This document shows, in pieces, positions 1 through 9,748 of a DNA stretch of 64,000 nucleotides. Made by a program: the position numbers and the translations under genes. Position 1 is the stretch's first letter. Each line of letters starts with the position of its first letter. The DNA is from Egicoccus sp. AB-alg6-2 (GTDB lineage: Bacteria > Actinomycetota > Nitriliruptoria > Nitriliruptorales > Nitriliruptoraceae): positions 1-64,000 of the forward strand of contig NZ_JBGUAY010000009.1 in NCBI RefSeq assembly GCF_041821025.1, given 5' to 3'. Under the pieces are notes generated by a model that had not been told where the DNA came from, searched no databases, and saw nothing but the letters and a program-made list of their open reading frames with translations.

Positions 1-2245
1 GGGCGACCTCGTGCCGGTGTGGTTGGACCGCGAGGCAATCGGCCGTCGCGTCGAGCGAGAGCAGGGCGCCCGCGGCGACCGCGCCGACGGGGCGCGAGAA
101 CAGAAATCCCTGGCCGTGCGTGCAGTCCAGCCGGCGGAACTGGTCGAGTTCGGCGTCGTGTTCGATGCCCTCGGCGACCGTCAGCAGGTTGAGGGAGCGG
201 CCCAGGTCCACGATCGCGCTCGCGAGTGCCGGGCTCTGCCGCCCCGAGGCGACCGAGGTGACGAACGAGCGGTCGATCTTGAGCACGTCGACCGGGAAGC
301 GGTGCAGGTACGCCAGCGACGAGTAACCGGTACCGAAGTCGTCGATCGCGATGCGGACCCCGAGGCTCTTGAGCTCGGTCAGGGTGGCGATCGTCGACTC
401 GGTGTCCCGCACGAGCGCCGACTCGGTCAGCTCCAGGGTCAGCGCCGCGGCCGGCAGCCCGGCCTGCTCCAGCGCCTCCCGCACGTCGGTCACCAGGTCG
501 CAGTCGGTGATCTGGTGCATCGAGACGTTGACGCTGACCGACAGCGTCCTGGCGCTCGGCAGGTCGCGTCGCCATTCGGCCAGCTGACGGCACGCCTCGC
601 GCAGCACGAACCGGCCGATGGGCACGATGACCCCGCTCTGTTCGGCCAGCGGGATGAACCGGTTCGGCGGGACCAGGCCCCGCGTCGGGTGGTTCCACCG
701 CAGCAGGGCCTCGTAGCTGGTGATGCGCTGGTCGGCGAGGGCGACGATCGGCTGGTAGTGCAGTTCGAGCTCGCCACGTTGCAGCGCGAGCGCGAGGTCG
801 GCCTCGAGCTCGAGCCGCTCGACGACGCGGACATGCATCGAGGTCTCGAACACCTCGAACCGGTCGCGACCGCTCTCCTTGGCCAGGTGCATCGCGATGT
901 CGGCGTTGCGCAGCACCTCCGCCGGTGGGGCGCCGTCCTCGGAGTGGGCGATGCCGATGCTGGCGGTCAACGACACCTGGCGACCCGCGGCGTCGATCGG
1001 ACGGCGGATCTCGCCGAGCGCCCGTTGCGCGACCTTGGCCGCGTCGAGTTCGTCGTCGCCGTGCTCGAGCAGGACGGCGAACTCGTCGCCGCCGATCCGT
1101 GCCAGGGTGTCCGCGCCGCGGATGGTGTCGAGGAGCCGTGTCGCGACGGTCTTCAGCGTCGCGTCGCCGACCTCGTGCCCGAGCGTGTCGTTGATGGCCT
1201 TGAAACCGTCGAGGTCGACCACGAGGACCGCGTAGGCGTCGCCGAGACGGTCGGCGCGTGCCGCGGTGTGGTCGAGGCGGTCGAGCAGCAGGGCGCGGTT
1301 GGCGACCCCGGTCAGCGGATCGTGGAAGTCGCGGTGTGCGAGTTGGCGCTCGAGCGCCCGTCGGTCCGAGACGTCGCGGCTGTTGACGACGAAGCCCCGG
1401 ATCTGCGGGTCGTCGAGCAGGTTGCGGCAGTTGGACTCGACCTCGACCCAGCGGCCGTCTGCCGCCTGGAGCCGGCAGGCGACCAGCGCCGAGTCACCGG
1501 GGTGGGCCAGCAGCTCGCGGACGAAGTCGATCGTCGTCGCACGGTCGTCCGGATGGATCAGGTCCAGGTAGCGGCGGCCGAGCAGCGCCCCGGGCGTGTA
1601 GCCGAGGAGTCGCTCCGCGGAGGGGGACTGGTAGACGACCTCGGCGTCGCTGATGACGATCGTGACGTCGCTGGCGGTCGCCAGCAGCGCACGGACGCGC
1701 GACTCCTCCTCGACCAGCCGTTCGTGCGCGTCCTCGCCGGCAGCGGCGAGCCGTGTGATGCGCACGCCGACGAGCCAGACCGTCAGCAGCCCGACGGCGG
1801 CCAGGCCGTGACCGAGGTCGCCCGGCAGCACGCTCGGCGCGATACCGGTGAGCAGGGCGAGCTGCCCCGCGCCGACCGCCACACCGGCCCAGATGAGCGC
1901 GATCGGCCCGGCCGTCGAGCCCGAGTATCGGACGGTGTCGGCCACGGGAAGGAGCAACAGGGCGACCAGTGCCGGTCCGGCGCCGGCGGCGTACAGCAGC
2001 AGGGCGAAGGCGCCCATCTGGACCGCGACGCGTGCGTGCACGCCGCGGGTCGACGTGTCGCGCCCCCAGACCGTGTAGGCCGTGACGCTGACGAGAACGG
2101 TCGCCGCGAGCAGCACGAGCATCAGCACCAGGCTGGTGGGGGCCGCGCCCGAGGCGCGCGCGACCGCGACGACGAACGTCGCACCGAGGAGTTCGGGTGC
2201 ATGCGCGACGAGGCGTCGTCGGATCCCGTCCGTCGTCGCGCCCAT
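1..2245 (-). CDS. Membrane PAS-GGDEF-EAL c-di-GMP protein (3' end outside window)
   Basis: Makes and/or degrades cyclic di-GMP at the membrane. The minus frame opens with ATG at 2245 and stays open to base 1, giving 748 residues without a stop. Residues about 13-150 are hydrophobic and hold several membrane helices. A PAS domain follows at about 175-290 (YQSPSAERLLGYTPG). The GGDEF domain has an intact signature, ARIGGDEFAVLL, near residue 384. The EAL domain has YEALLRW near 510, then VNVSMHQ, LELTES, DDFGTGYSS and LKIDRSF, so both halves look catalytically competent. AGGAG lies 5 bases before the ATG. It is divergent from the helicase gene. The net activity cannot be read from sequence. Confidence 0.93.
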   Translation of the reverse strand, partial: MGATTDGIRRRLVAHAPELLGATFVVAVARASGAAPTSLVLMLVLLAATVLVSVTAYTVWGRDTSTRGVHARVAVQMGAFALLLYAAGAGPALVALLLLPVADTVRYSGSTAGPIALIWAGVAVGAGQLALLTGIAPSVLPGDLGHGLAAVGLLTVWLVGVRITRLAAAGEDAHERLVEEESRVRALLATASDVTIVISDAEVVYQSPSAERLLGYTPGALLGRRYLDLIHPDDRATTIDFVRELLAHPGDSALVACRLQAADGRWVEVESNCRNLLDDPQIRGFVVNSRDVSDRRALERQLAHRDFHDPLTGVANRALLLDRLDHTAARADRLGDAYAVLVVDLDGFKAINDTLGHEVGDATLKTVATRLLDTIRGADTLARIGGDEFAVLLEHGDDELDAAKVAQRALGEIRRPIDAAGRQVSLTASIGIAHSEDGAPPAEVLRNADIAMHLAKESGRDRFEVFETSMHVRVVERLELEADLALALQRGELELHYQPIVALADQRITSYEALLRWNHPTRGLVPPNRFIPLAEQSGVIVPIGRFVLREACRQLAEWRRDLPSARTLSVSVNVSMHQITDCDLVTDVREALEQAGLPAAALTLELTESALVRDTESTIATLTELKSLGVRIAIDDFGTGYSSLAYLHRFPVDVLKIDRSFVTSVASGRQSPALASAIVDLGRSLNLLTVAEGIEHDAELDQFRRLDCTHGQGFLFSRPVGAVAAGALLSLDATADCLAVQPHRHEVA

Positions 2246-2415
2246 GTGATCTCCTCGGCTCGGCATGCTCCTCGTGCCGGCCCCCGCCCCTGGGCCGCCC
2301 CCGTTCGCCGGGCGCGATCGGACGTGCGCCCGTATGACCATCGGCACGTCGGCGCACGAACTCAAGCACCCTCGTTGCCTTTCGGTGTCCGGCACGGGGT
2401 CGTTAGCGTCGGGGT

Positions 2416-4938
2416 ATGTCCTCCACGCCGCCATCGCCACCACTCCCGGTCGACGCCGTCGTCGACGAACTGCTCACCGCCATCGGCGCCGCCGGACGCG
2501 TCGTGCTCGAGGCGCCACCGGGCGCCGGCAAGACGACCCGGGTGCCCCTGGCGATGCTCGCCCACGATTTCGACGGCCGGCTCGTGCTCCTCGAGCCCCG
2601 GCGCGTCGCGGCCCGGGCCGCCGCCCGCCGGCTCGCGGCCGGCATCGGCGAGTCGGTGGGCGAACGGGTCGGACTGACCACCCGCGACGAGCGGCTCACG
2701 TCGCGCCGGACCCGGATCGAGGTCGTCACCGAAGGGGTGTTGCTGCGCCGTCTGCACCGCGATCCCTCGCTGGAGGGGGTCGGCGTCCTGTTCTTCGACG
2801 AGTTCCACGAACGCAACCTGGAGTCGGACCTGGCGCTGGCCTTCGCGATCGAGAGCCGGGCCACGCTCCGCGAGGACCTCCGGCTCCTCGTGGCGTCCGC
2901 CACCCTCGACGGCGGCCGGGTGGCGCGCCTGCTCGCCGATCAGGGCGAGGACGCGCCCGTGGTGCGGGCCGCGGGCCGGACCCATCCGGTCACGGTCGAC
3001 CACCGCGACCGTCCGGCGCCGGGTGGCCTCGCCGAGGCGGTCGCTGACGTGGTGCTCGAGGTGCTGGTCCGTGACCAGGGCGACGTGCTGGTGTTCCTCC
3101 CGGGCGTCGCCGGGATCCGACGGACGGCACGCACCCTCGCGGGGCGCGTGCCCGGCGACGTCGAGGTGTTGCCGCTCCACGGCACCCTGCCGCCCACCGA
3201 GCAGGACCGTGCCGTCGCGCCTTCCCCGCACGGACGTCGCAAGGTCGTGCTGGCCACCGACGTCGCCGAGTCGAGTCTCACTATCGACGGCGTCGGGGTG
3301 GTGGTCGACGCGGGGCTCGCGCGCGAGCCCCGCTTCGACGCCCGCACCGGCATGACCGGGCTGGTGACGGTGCCGGCCTCCCGCGCCTCCGCCGAGCAGC
3401 GGGCCGGCCGGGCCGGCCGCACCGCGCCGGGTCACTGCGTCCGGCTGTGGCCGGCGGCAGAACATCCGGCACGCGACGCCTTTCCCCGACCGGCGATCCA
3501 CACCGATGACCTCACCGGCGTCGCGCTGGAGGTCGCGGCGTGGGGGACGGCCGTGCACGAGTTGGCGCTGCTGGATCAGCCCGACCCCGCGGGATGGGCC
3601 CGCGCCCGCGCGACGCTCGCGGAGCTGGGCGCGCTGGGCGCGGACGGGCGCATCACCGACCACGGGCGCCGGCTGGCGCGGCTCCCCGTGCACCCGCGGC
3701 TCGGCCAGCTGCTGGTGCGTGGACACGCCGCCGGTCTCGGCGACCTCGCCGTCGAGGTCGCCGCGGTCCTCGCCGACCGGGACCCGGTGCGGGTCGTGCA
3801 CCCCGCCGCCGTGGCCGACCTCGGGGTCCGTCTCGCGGCGCTCCGTGGCGGGGCACTGCCGCGCGAAGCACGACTGCGTCCCGGCGCGCGCGATCGGCTC
3901 CGACGGGAGGTCGCGCGACTGCGCCGTTCCTGCCGCGAACTGCCCGGGGTGACCGGAACGGTCGACGACCTGCCGTCCCCGGACGTCGCGGTCGGTGCCC
4001 TGGTGGCGCTGGGCTGGCCCGACCGGGTCGCGGCCGCACGGGATGTTCGCGGGCAGTTCCTGCTCGCGAACGGTCGCGGAGCCCAGCTCCCCGACGCCGA
4101 CCTCCTGGCCGGTGAGCCGCTGCTCGCCGTCGCGGCCGTCGACCGCGGCCACCGCGAGGCGCGCATCCACCTCGCCGCCCCGCTCGACCTCGCGGTGCTG
4201 CGGAGGATGCTCGGCGACGAGCTCGACGTCGTCGAGGAGGTCGTCTGGCGAGACGGCGACGTGGTGGCGGAGCGCCGGCAGCAACTGGGTGCCCTCGTCC
4301 TCACCCGGTCGCCACTGCGCACGCCGCCCGCCGCCGACGTCCTCTCGGCCGTGCTCGACGGGCTGCGCGGGCACGGTCTCGGGTTGCTGGCGTGGAACCC
4401 GGCCGCACGCCAACTGCAGGCGCGTGCCCAACTGCTCCACCACCACGTCGGCGCGCCCTGGCCGGACGTCTCCGACGCCGCCCTGCTCGACGACCTCGAC
4501 ACCGCCGTCGCCCCGTTCCTGCTGAAGGTCCGCCGCCGCAGTGATCTGCAGAGGGTGGCGCCGGCCGCGATCCTGCGCGCGCGTCTGCCCGCCGGCCACG
4601 AACGCGACCTCGAGCGGCTCGCTCCCGAGTCGCTCATGGTGCCATCGGGTTCCCGGGTGCGGCTCGACTACACCGGTGAGCGCCCTGTTCTCGCCGTTCG
4701 TCTCCAGGAACTCTTCGGCGCCACCACCACACCGGCCGTCCTCGACGGCCGCCTGCCCGTGCTGCTGCACCTGCTCTCGCCCGCCGGACGACCCGTGCAG
4801 ATCACCGACGACCTCGCGGGCTTCTGGGAGCGGGCCTACCCCGAGGTGCGAGCCGAGCTCCGCGGCCGCTACCCGAAGCACGCCTGGCCCGAGGATCCCC
4901 GCACCGCTCCGCCTTCACGCGGCACGCGGCGACGCTGA
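2416..4938 (+). CDS. hrpB: ATP-dependent helicase HrpB
   Basis: DEAH-box helicase of the HrpB family, 840 residues, which is the usual family length. Visible motifs are the P-loop APPGAGKTT at about 33-41, the DEAH-type box DEFH at about 128-131, the SAT motif ASATLDG near 160, and motif VI SAEQRAGRAGR. The C-terminus carries the HrpB signature RYPKHAWPEDP. HrpB proteins are predicted RNA helicases of uncertain physiological role. The ATG at 2416 is the first plausible start. Upstream are 170 bases shared with the divergent c-di-GMP gene. The 3' end converges on the tyrosine phosphatase gene with a 64-base gap. Confidence 0.95.
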   Translation: MSSTPPSPPLPVDAVVDELLTAIGAAGRVVLEAPPGAGKTTRVPLAMLAHDFDGRLVLLEPRRVAARAAARRLAAGIGESVGERVGLTTRDERLTSRRTRIEVVTEGVLLRRLHRDPSLEGVGVLFFDEFHERNLESDLALAFAIESRATLREDLRLLVASATLDGGRVARLLADQGEDAPVVRAAGRTHPVTVDHRDRPAPGGLAEAVADVVLEVLVRDQGDVLVFLPGVAGIRRTARTLAGRVPGDVEVLPLHGTLPPTEQDRAVAPSPHGRRKVVLATDVAESSLTIDGVGVVVDAGLAREPRFDARTGMTGLVTVPASRASAEQRAGRAGRTAPGHCVRLWPAAEHPARDAFPRPAIHTDDLTGVALEVAAWGTAVHELALLDQPDPAGWARARATLAELGALGADGRITDHGRRLARLPVHPRLGQLLVRGHAAGLGDLAVEVAAVLADRDPVRVVHPAAVADLGVRLAALRGGALPREARLRPGARDRLRREVARLRRSCRELPGVTGTVDDLPSPDVAVGALVALGWPDRVAAARDVRGQFLLANGRGAQLPDADLLAGEPLLAVAAVDRGHREARIHLAAPLDLAVLRRMLGDELDVVEEVVWRDGDVVAERRQQLGALVLTRSPLRTPPAADVLSAVLDGLRGHGLGLLAWNPAARQLQARAQLLHHHVGAPWPDVSDAALLDDLDTAVAPFLLKVRRRSDLQRVAPAAILRARLPAGHERDLERLAPESLMVPSGSRVRLDYTGERPVLAVRLQELFGATTTPAVLDGRLPVLLHLLSPAGRPVQITDDLAGFWERAYPEVRAELRGRYPKHAWPEDPRTAPPSRGTRRR

Positions 4939-5002
4939 CCGGTCAGGCTCCGCGACGGCGGCTGCCCCACCCCCACGCGGTCTGCTGCAGCGGCAACGGG
5001 TC

Positions 5003-5479
5003 TCAGGGGCGTTCGAGCGCCTGCAGGACGTGCGGGGCGGTGCGGCGGCAGATGGCGACGACCTCGTCGAAGGTGTGGCTCGGGCCGTTGTAGGGGTCGG
5101 GGACGTCCCGGTCGTCCTCGGCGGCTTCGGGGTCGAACTCGCGGTAGCGGTGGATCGGGGTGTCGATGCCGGCGGCGTCGGCCATGCGGCGCAGGTCGGC
5201 GAGGTTGTGCGCATCCATGGCGACCACGAGGTCGGCCCAGACGAGGTCGTCGGGGGTGACCTGGGCGCCGGCGCCCTCGACCGTCAGGCCGACCTCGGCG
5301 GCCGCAGCGACCATGGGTGGGTTCGGTGGCGCGCCGACGTGCCAGTCACCGGTCCCGGCCGAGCGGATCTCGACCGCGAGGCCGCGGTCGCGGGCCGCCT
5401 CGCGCAGCGCCGCCTCGGCGGTGGGGGAACGGCAGATGTTGCCGAGACAGACCGTCAGGACGCGGTACGGGCGGCTCAC
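5003..5479 (-). CDS. Low-molecular-weight protein-tyrosine phosphatase
   Basis: Cytoplasmic phosphatase that removes phosphate from tyrosine residues, 158 residues. The P-loop C-x5-R-S is at residues 11-18 (CLGNICRSP), with Cys11 as expected nucleophile. The general-acid loop DPY is at 128-130, so all catalytic residues are present. The ATG at 5479 overlaps the stop of the upstream LCP gene by four bases, so the two are very likely translated together. Such phosphatases often regulate surface polysaccharide machinery; linking it here to wall-polymer attachment is inference from the coupling. An arsenate-reductase role is less likely because the DPY loop is intact. Confidence 0.94.
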   Translation of the reverse strand: MSRPYRVLTVCLGNICRSPTAEAALREAARDRGLAVEIRSAGTGDWHVGAPPNPPMVAAAAEVGLTVEGAGAQVTPDDLVWADLVVAMDAHNLADLRRMADAAGIDTPIHRYREFDPEAAEDDRDVPDPYNGPSHTFDEVVAICRRTAPHVLQALERP

Positions 5480-6741
5480 AGGGATCCCGCCGCGTCGCGC
5501 CCGAGGATGAGGGTGATGCGCGAGACGTCGGGCGACTCCTCCGTCGCGGCGCCGCCAGGGACCTCGGCGGCGACCATCCCGGCGCCGACCGCGGCGCCGG
5601 GCGGGTAGCGGACCACGGTGCGTTCCGTCGGGTCCGCGTTGCCGATCTCGGCGACCTCGTAGCCGCGGCTGGTCAGCAGCTCGCCGACCTGGCCGGCCAG
5701 ACCGGCGATCCCCGCGCCGTTGAGGACGCGTACCGAGACCTCACCGGGGGTCAATTCGCTCGGTTCGGTGTCCAGGACGCTGCCGTCGCGGAAGGCCCGG
5801 AACAGGGGCTCGGCCTCGGTCTGTCGCACGTAGAGGACGGCGGCACCCCCCGAGGTGCGGCCGGGGTCGGCCGGGACGACGTGGGTGATGGCCCGACCGT
5901 CCGCCAGCGCCCGTCCGCCCCACGCGACGCGTGCCAGCGGGATGACGCCCATGCGCCGGTCGGTGGCAACCGCGTCGCCCATCTCGTTGGAGATGCCGAG
6001 GATGCGGCGCGGGTCGAACAGCGTGGCCGGGTCGGCGATCTCGCCCGCGAGCGCGCGGAGGAACGCCTGTTGACGGCCGATGCGGCCGTAGTCGTCGTCG
6101 ATCTTGCGGACGCGGACGAAACCGAGCGCGTCACGTCCGTCGAGGGTCTGGCAGCCGGCCGCCAGGTCGATGCCGGCGTCGCGGTCGTTGATGGGTTCCT
6201 CGAGGCACATCTCGACCCCGTCGACCGCGTCGACGACGTCGCGGAAGCCGCCGAAGGTGACCTCGACGTAGTGGTGGATCGGGATGCCGGACAGGTCCGA
6301 CACGGTGCGGACCAGGCAACCGGGGCCGTCGACCTGAACGGCGGCGTTGATCCGCCCCTCCGAGCCGTCGCAGCGGCGGACCAGCAGGTCGCGTGGGAAG
6401 GCGAGCAGCGCGGCGTCGCCGCGATGCACGGTCAGCAGGAAGATGGTGTCGGTGCGCTCGCCCTCGGCGCTGCCCGTGGAGAGTTCGTTGCGTTCCTCGG
6501 CGCTGAGCGCCTCACGACTGTCGGAGCCGACGACCAGGACGTGCAACGGCGAGCCCGAACCGGCGAGGTGGCCGACGTCGATCTTCGGGATCCTCGAGGT
6601 CACCCAGGCCGCGAAGAGCACGGCCACGAGCAGCACCACGAGGACCAGCGCCGCCAGGATGCGCACGACGGGCACACGGCGACGCCGGCGGCCGCGTCCC
6701 CGCACACGCGGACCCCAGTCCTGGTCGACCTCGGCGCTCAC
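5476..6741 (-). CDS. LytR-CpsA-Psr (LCP) family cell-wall glycopolymer ligase
   Basis: LCP proteins transfer lipid-linked glycopolymers onto peptidoglycan outside the membrane. The 421 residues comprise a basic cytoplasmic N-terminus, one membrane helix at about 25-47, the LCP domain (VVGSDSR, RTDTIFLLTV, FPRDLLV, then GRIGRQQAFLRAL) and a C-terminal LytR_C domain beginning VRVLNGAGIAGLAGQV. I chose GTG at 6741 because AGGAG sits five bases upstream; an in-frame ATG 16 codons earlier lacks this support. Expected to work in arabinogalactan, teichoic-acid-like or capsular polymer attachment; the acceptor polymer cannot be determined. It overlaps the phosphatase gene by four bases. Confidence 0.93.
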   Translation of the reverse strand: MSAEVDQDWGPRVRGRGRRRRRVPVVRILAALVLVVLLVAVLFAAWVTSRIPKIDVGHLAGSGSPLHVLVVGSDSREALSAEERNELSTGSAEGERTDTIFLLTVHRGDAALLAFPRDLLVRRCDGSEGRINAAVQVDGPGCLVRTVSDLSGIPIHHYVEVTFGGFRDVVDAVDGVEMCLEEPINDRDAGIDLAAGCQTLDGRDALGFVRVRKIDDDYGRIGRQQAFLRALAGEIADPATLFDPRRILGISNEMGDAVATDRRMGVIPLARVAWGGRALADGRAITHVVPADPGRTSGGAAVLYVRQTEAEPLFRAFRDGSVLDTEPSELTPGEVSVRVLNGAGIAGLAGQVGELLTSRGYEVAEIGNADPTERTVVRYPPGAAVGAGMVAAEVPGGAATEESPDVSRITLILGRDAAGSL

Positions 6742-6874
6742 CGTTGCTCCTGTGCCTCGTACGCCTCTCGAGCGCGCGGAGTGTGGCATGTCGCGGGCCA
6801 GCCGCCGTGCAGGCCGGGGCGACGCGGCACGCTGGGGCGCTCGCAGACAGCGTGCGTCACGCTAGGGGCCCAGG

Positions 6875-7552
6875 TCAGCCCGTGACCAGTTCGGCGGGCA
6901 GGTGCTCGACGTCGCTGAAGCGCTGGAGGCTGAAGATGTGGCCACTGCCGATGGGCCGCGTGGCCAGCCGGGTGAGCGACGCGTGGTCCGACGCGAAGCG
7001 TTCCCACTCCCACGGCTGCGGGGACAGGCCCAGCAGGTGTCCGAGCACCACGCTGTTGGTGCCGGCGTGCGCGACCATGACGATGCGCGGCGCCTCGTCG
7101 GGCAGTTGCCAGAAGCCGTGTTCGTCCCGCCGCAGTCCGAGGGCCGCCAGCTCCTGCTCCAGCCCAGCGGTCACCCGGGCATGGAAGTCGCCGAAGCTCT
7201 CGCCCCCCGGCAGCCCCTGCCACCAGTCCTCGCGACTACGGACCCGCGCCTCGCGGAAGGTGCGGTCGACCTCTTCCTGGGGGGTTCCCTCCCAGTGGCT
7301 GGGCATGCGGATCTCGTGCAGCCATTCGCGTTCCTCGGCCGGCACGTGGCCGGCGAGCTCGCGCAGTGGCGCCGCCGTCTCGCGCGCCCGGGTGGCGGTC
7401 GACACCAGCAACCGGTCGAAGCCTTCACGGGCGACGCGTCTGGCGACGCGCAGGGCCTGCTGACGGCCGCGGTCGGTCAGGCCGGGGTCGACGCGGGCCG
7501 TGCGGTCGCGCGACCACTCCGGCTGTCCATGTCTGATGAGCACGAGTTCCAT
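6875..7552 (-). CDS. Histidine phosphatase family protein (phosphoglycerate-mutase-like)
   Basis: 225 residues with the phosphohistidine motif RHG at residues 7-9 (LIRHGQPEW), a family arginine in STATRARETA and the second catalytic histidine in VAHAGTN. This fixes the histidine phosphatase superfamily but not the substrate; phosphoglycerate mutase, cobalamin phosphatase and broad sugar-phosphatase roles are all possible. ATG at 7552 gives the RHG motif at its normal distance from the N-terminus. The start lies about 120 bases from the divergent kinase start. The LCP gene follows on the same strand after 133 bases. Confidence 0.9.
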   Translation of the reverse strand: MELVLIRHGQPEWSRDRTARVDPGLTDRGRQQALRVARRVAREGFDRLLVSTATRARETAAPLRELAGHVPAEEREWLHEIRMPSHWEGTPQEEVDRTFREARVRSREDWWQGLPGGESFGDFHARVTAGLEQELAALGLRRDEHGFWQLPDEAPRIVMVAHAGTNSVVLGHLLGLSPQPWEWERFASDHASLTRLATRPIGSGHIFSLQRFSDVEHLPAELVTG

Positions 7553-7670
7553 GGCCGTGACGCTATCGGGCGACGCGGACGGGCCGATCCTGCTGGAGAA
7601 CCGCCGCTCGGGGGCAGGGTGCCGAGACGTGCGCCGCCCCTTCCGTCGCCGTCCGAGGCCCGCAACCCCG

Positions 7671-9371
7671 GTGTATCCACCGACCATCCCCGACGACGAG
7701 CCCGCCCGAGTGGCGGCGCTCGAGCAACTCGCGCTGCTCGACACGGCGCCCGAGGAACGGTTCGATCGCATCACCCGTGCGGCAGCTGCCCTCGTGGGGA
7801 TGCCGATCGTGTTGATCAACCTCGTGGACGAACGCCGCCAATGGGCGAAGTCGGCGATCGGCATGCCGCACGGCGCCACCGCCGACCGACCGGTGTCGTT
7901 CTGCGCCCACGTGGTCGGGGATGCCGCGCCGGTCCTGGTCGCCGAGCTCGCGCGCGACCGCCGCTTCCACGACAACCCGATGGTCACCGGTGACCCGTTC
8001 CTGCGGGCCTACTTCGGTGTTCCGGTCCGCGGTCCGAGTGGTCACGTCCTCGGCTCGTTGTGCGTCGCGGACACGCAACCCCGCGCCCTGGACGAGACCC
8101 GACTGGCTCGGCTCGGCGACCTGGCCGGCTGGGTCGAGGCCGAGCTCGACCGGAGCAGGCTGGCTGCGCTGGCCGTGCAGGAGCGCGCCACCAGTCAACG
8201 GCTGGAAGCCCTCACGAGCGCGGTGGGCGACAGCCACGTGGTGGTCGGTCGCGACATCGCCGAGCGCCGGCGGCACGAGACGGCCCTGCGCAACCTGCGC
8301 CACCTCTACGAGTCCATCCTCGACGCGGCGGGGGACGCCATCCTCGGCCTCGACGTCGACGGACGGGTCGAGTACGCCAATGCGGCTGCGAACACCCTGT
8401 TCGCCGTCCCCGAGGGCGACCTGCTGGGCGTGCACCTGCACGAACGCTTCCACGACCGGTACGAGGACGGCAGCCCCTACGCCTGGGACGACTGCCCCAG
8501 CCGAATCACGCTGCGCGAGGGCCGTCCCCGGGACACCATCGAGGAGGTCTACTTCCGCGCCGACGGTACCCCGTTCGCCGCCGAGTACGTGTCGACGCCG
8601 CTGTTCGCCGACGGCGAGGTCAGCGGGGCGGTGCTGATGATCCGTGACGTCGAGGCACGCCGCGCGGTCGAACGCATGAAGGACGAGTTCGTCGCCACCG
8701 TCAGCCACGAACTGCGCACCCCCCTCACGTCCATCAAGGGCACCCTGTCGCTGGTCCTCGGCGGCGTGATCGGCGAGGTTCCCGCCGAGGTGGGTGCCCT
8801 GCTGGCGGTCACCCACGACAACACCGAGCGGCTGATCCGTCTCGTCGACGACATCCTCGATCTCGAGCGGCTCGTCGCGGGCCGCGTCGAGCTGTGCGGG
8901 GTCGACACCGACGCCCGGCACCTCGTCGACGTCGCGGTCGACGCGGTCGGCGGGCTCGCGGCCGCAGCCGGGGTGACGGTCGAGGTCGAGGTGGAACCGG
9001 TCGCGTTGTGGGCCGACGCCGACCGCATCGTGCAGGCCCTGACCAACCTGATCGGCAACGCGATCAAGTTCTCGTCGCCCGGCATGCCCGTGCGGATCAC
9101 GTCGAGCCGGACGCCCGAGGGCCTCGTGCTGACCGTGACGGACCAGGGCCGGGGCATCGCCGTGGAAGCCCAGTCGCGTATCTTCGAGCGCTTCGGTCAG
9201 GCGGACGCCTCCGACCGGCGGGAACAGACCGGCACGGGCCTGGGCCTGCCGATCGCCCGCGGCCTGGTCGAGCAGCACGGCGGCCGCCTGCAGGTCGAGA
9301 GCGACCTCGGCCGCGGCAGCCGTTTCCACCTCACCCTTCCGCTCCCCGCCGCCATCGAGGTAGGCCCGTGA
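7671..9371 (+). CDS. GAF-PAS hybrid-free sensor histidine kinase
   Basis: Cytoplasmic histidine kinase; no membrane helices are visible. The order is an N-terminal GAF domain (about 20-165), a PAS domain (about 210-330, LYESILDAAGDAILGLD), HisKA with the phosphoacceptor His346 in VSHELRTPL, then HATPase with N box LTNLIGNAIKFS (about 457), G1 DQGRGIAVE and G2 GTGLGLPIAR (about 522). The GTG at 7671 is chosen since longer versions would run into the divergent phosphatase gene; the Shine-Dalgarno sequence is weak, so the start is uncertain. It has no receiver domain. Its stop overlaps the next gene's GTG, coupling it to the receiver and HPt genes. Confidence 0.9.
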   Translation: MYPPTIPDDEPARVAALEQLALLDTAPEERFDRITRAAAALVGMPIVLINLVDERRQWAKSAIGMPHGATADRPVSFCAHVVGDAAPVLVAELARDRRFHDNPMVTGDPFLRAYFGVPVRGPSGHVLGSLCVADTQPRALDETRLARLGDLAGWVEAELDRSRLAALAVQERATSQRLEALTSAVGDSHVVVGRDIAERRRHETALRNLRHLYESILDAAGDAILGLDVDGRVEYANAAANTLFAVPEGDLLGVHLHERFHDRYEDGSPYAWDDCPSRITLREGRPRDTIEEVYFRADGTPFAAEYVSTPLFADGEVSGAVLMIRDVEARRAVERMKDEFVATVSHELRTPLTSIKGTLSLVLGGVIGEVPAEVGALLAVTHDNTERLIRLVDDILDLERLVAGRVELCGVDTDARHLVDVAVDAVGGLAAAAGVTVEVEVEPVALWADADRIVQALTNLIGNAIKFSSPGMPVRITSSRTPEGLVLTVTDQGRGIAVEAQSRIFERFGQADASDRREQTGTGLGLPIARGLVEQHGGRLQVESDLGRGSRFHLTLPLPAAIEVGP

Positions 9372-9748
9372 CCCCACACGTCCCGATCGTCGACGACGAG
9401 GCCGCGATCCGCCTCGTCGCCCGTCTCGGGCTCGAGCGCGTCGCCGGCTGGACGGTCACCGAGGCGGGTGGTGCCGACGAGGCCATCGCCGCGGTCGGCC
9501 GGCGCCGGCCCGACGTGGTCCTGCTGGACGTCATGATGCCGCTCACGGACGGCCCGCGGACCCTCGAGCGCCTGCGGGCGCTGCCTGGCGGCGACGAGCT
9601 CCCGGTGGTGTTCCTGACCGCCAAGGCGCAGCAGAGCGAGATCGTCCGGTTGCGCTCGCTCGGCGTCGACGGCGTCATCAGCAAGCCGTTCGACCCGATG
9701 AAGCTCGCCGACGACCTCGCCGGGGTGTTGGGCTGGGAACGCGTGTGA
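9368..9748 (+). CDS. Single-domain response regulator (CheY-like receiver)
   Basis: 126-residue stand-alone receiver. The acidic pocket is Asp9/Asp10, the phosphoacceptor is Asp54 (VVLLDVMMPL), and the conserved Thr and Lys are in FLTAKA and SKPFDP. There is no DNA-binding or enzymatic output domain. The GTG start at 9368 forms a GTGA overlap with the kinase stop, and the gene ends in another overlap with the HPt gene. It should accept phosphate from the kinase and pass it to the HPt protein. The final target must be encoded elsewhere. Confidence 0.92.
   Translation: MTPHVPIVDDEAAIRLVARLGLERVAGWTVTEAGGADEAIAAVGRRRPDVVLLDVMMPLTDGPRTLERLRALPGGDELPVVFLTAKAQQSEIVRLRSLGVDGVISKPFDPMKLADDLAGVLGWERV

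Noticed and set aside
11-2677. Long open frame on the plus strand, rich in Arg, Gly and Ala
   Set aside because: It is the shadow of the GGDEF-EAL gene on the opposite strand, which shows real domains. High GC keeps stops rare in other frames. The same was found opposite hrpB, the WS/DGAT gene and most others.
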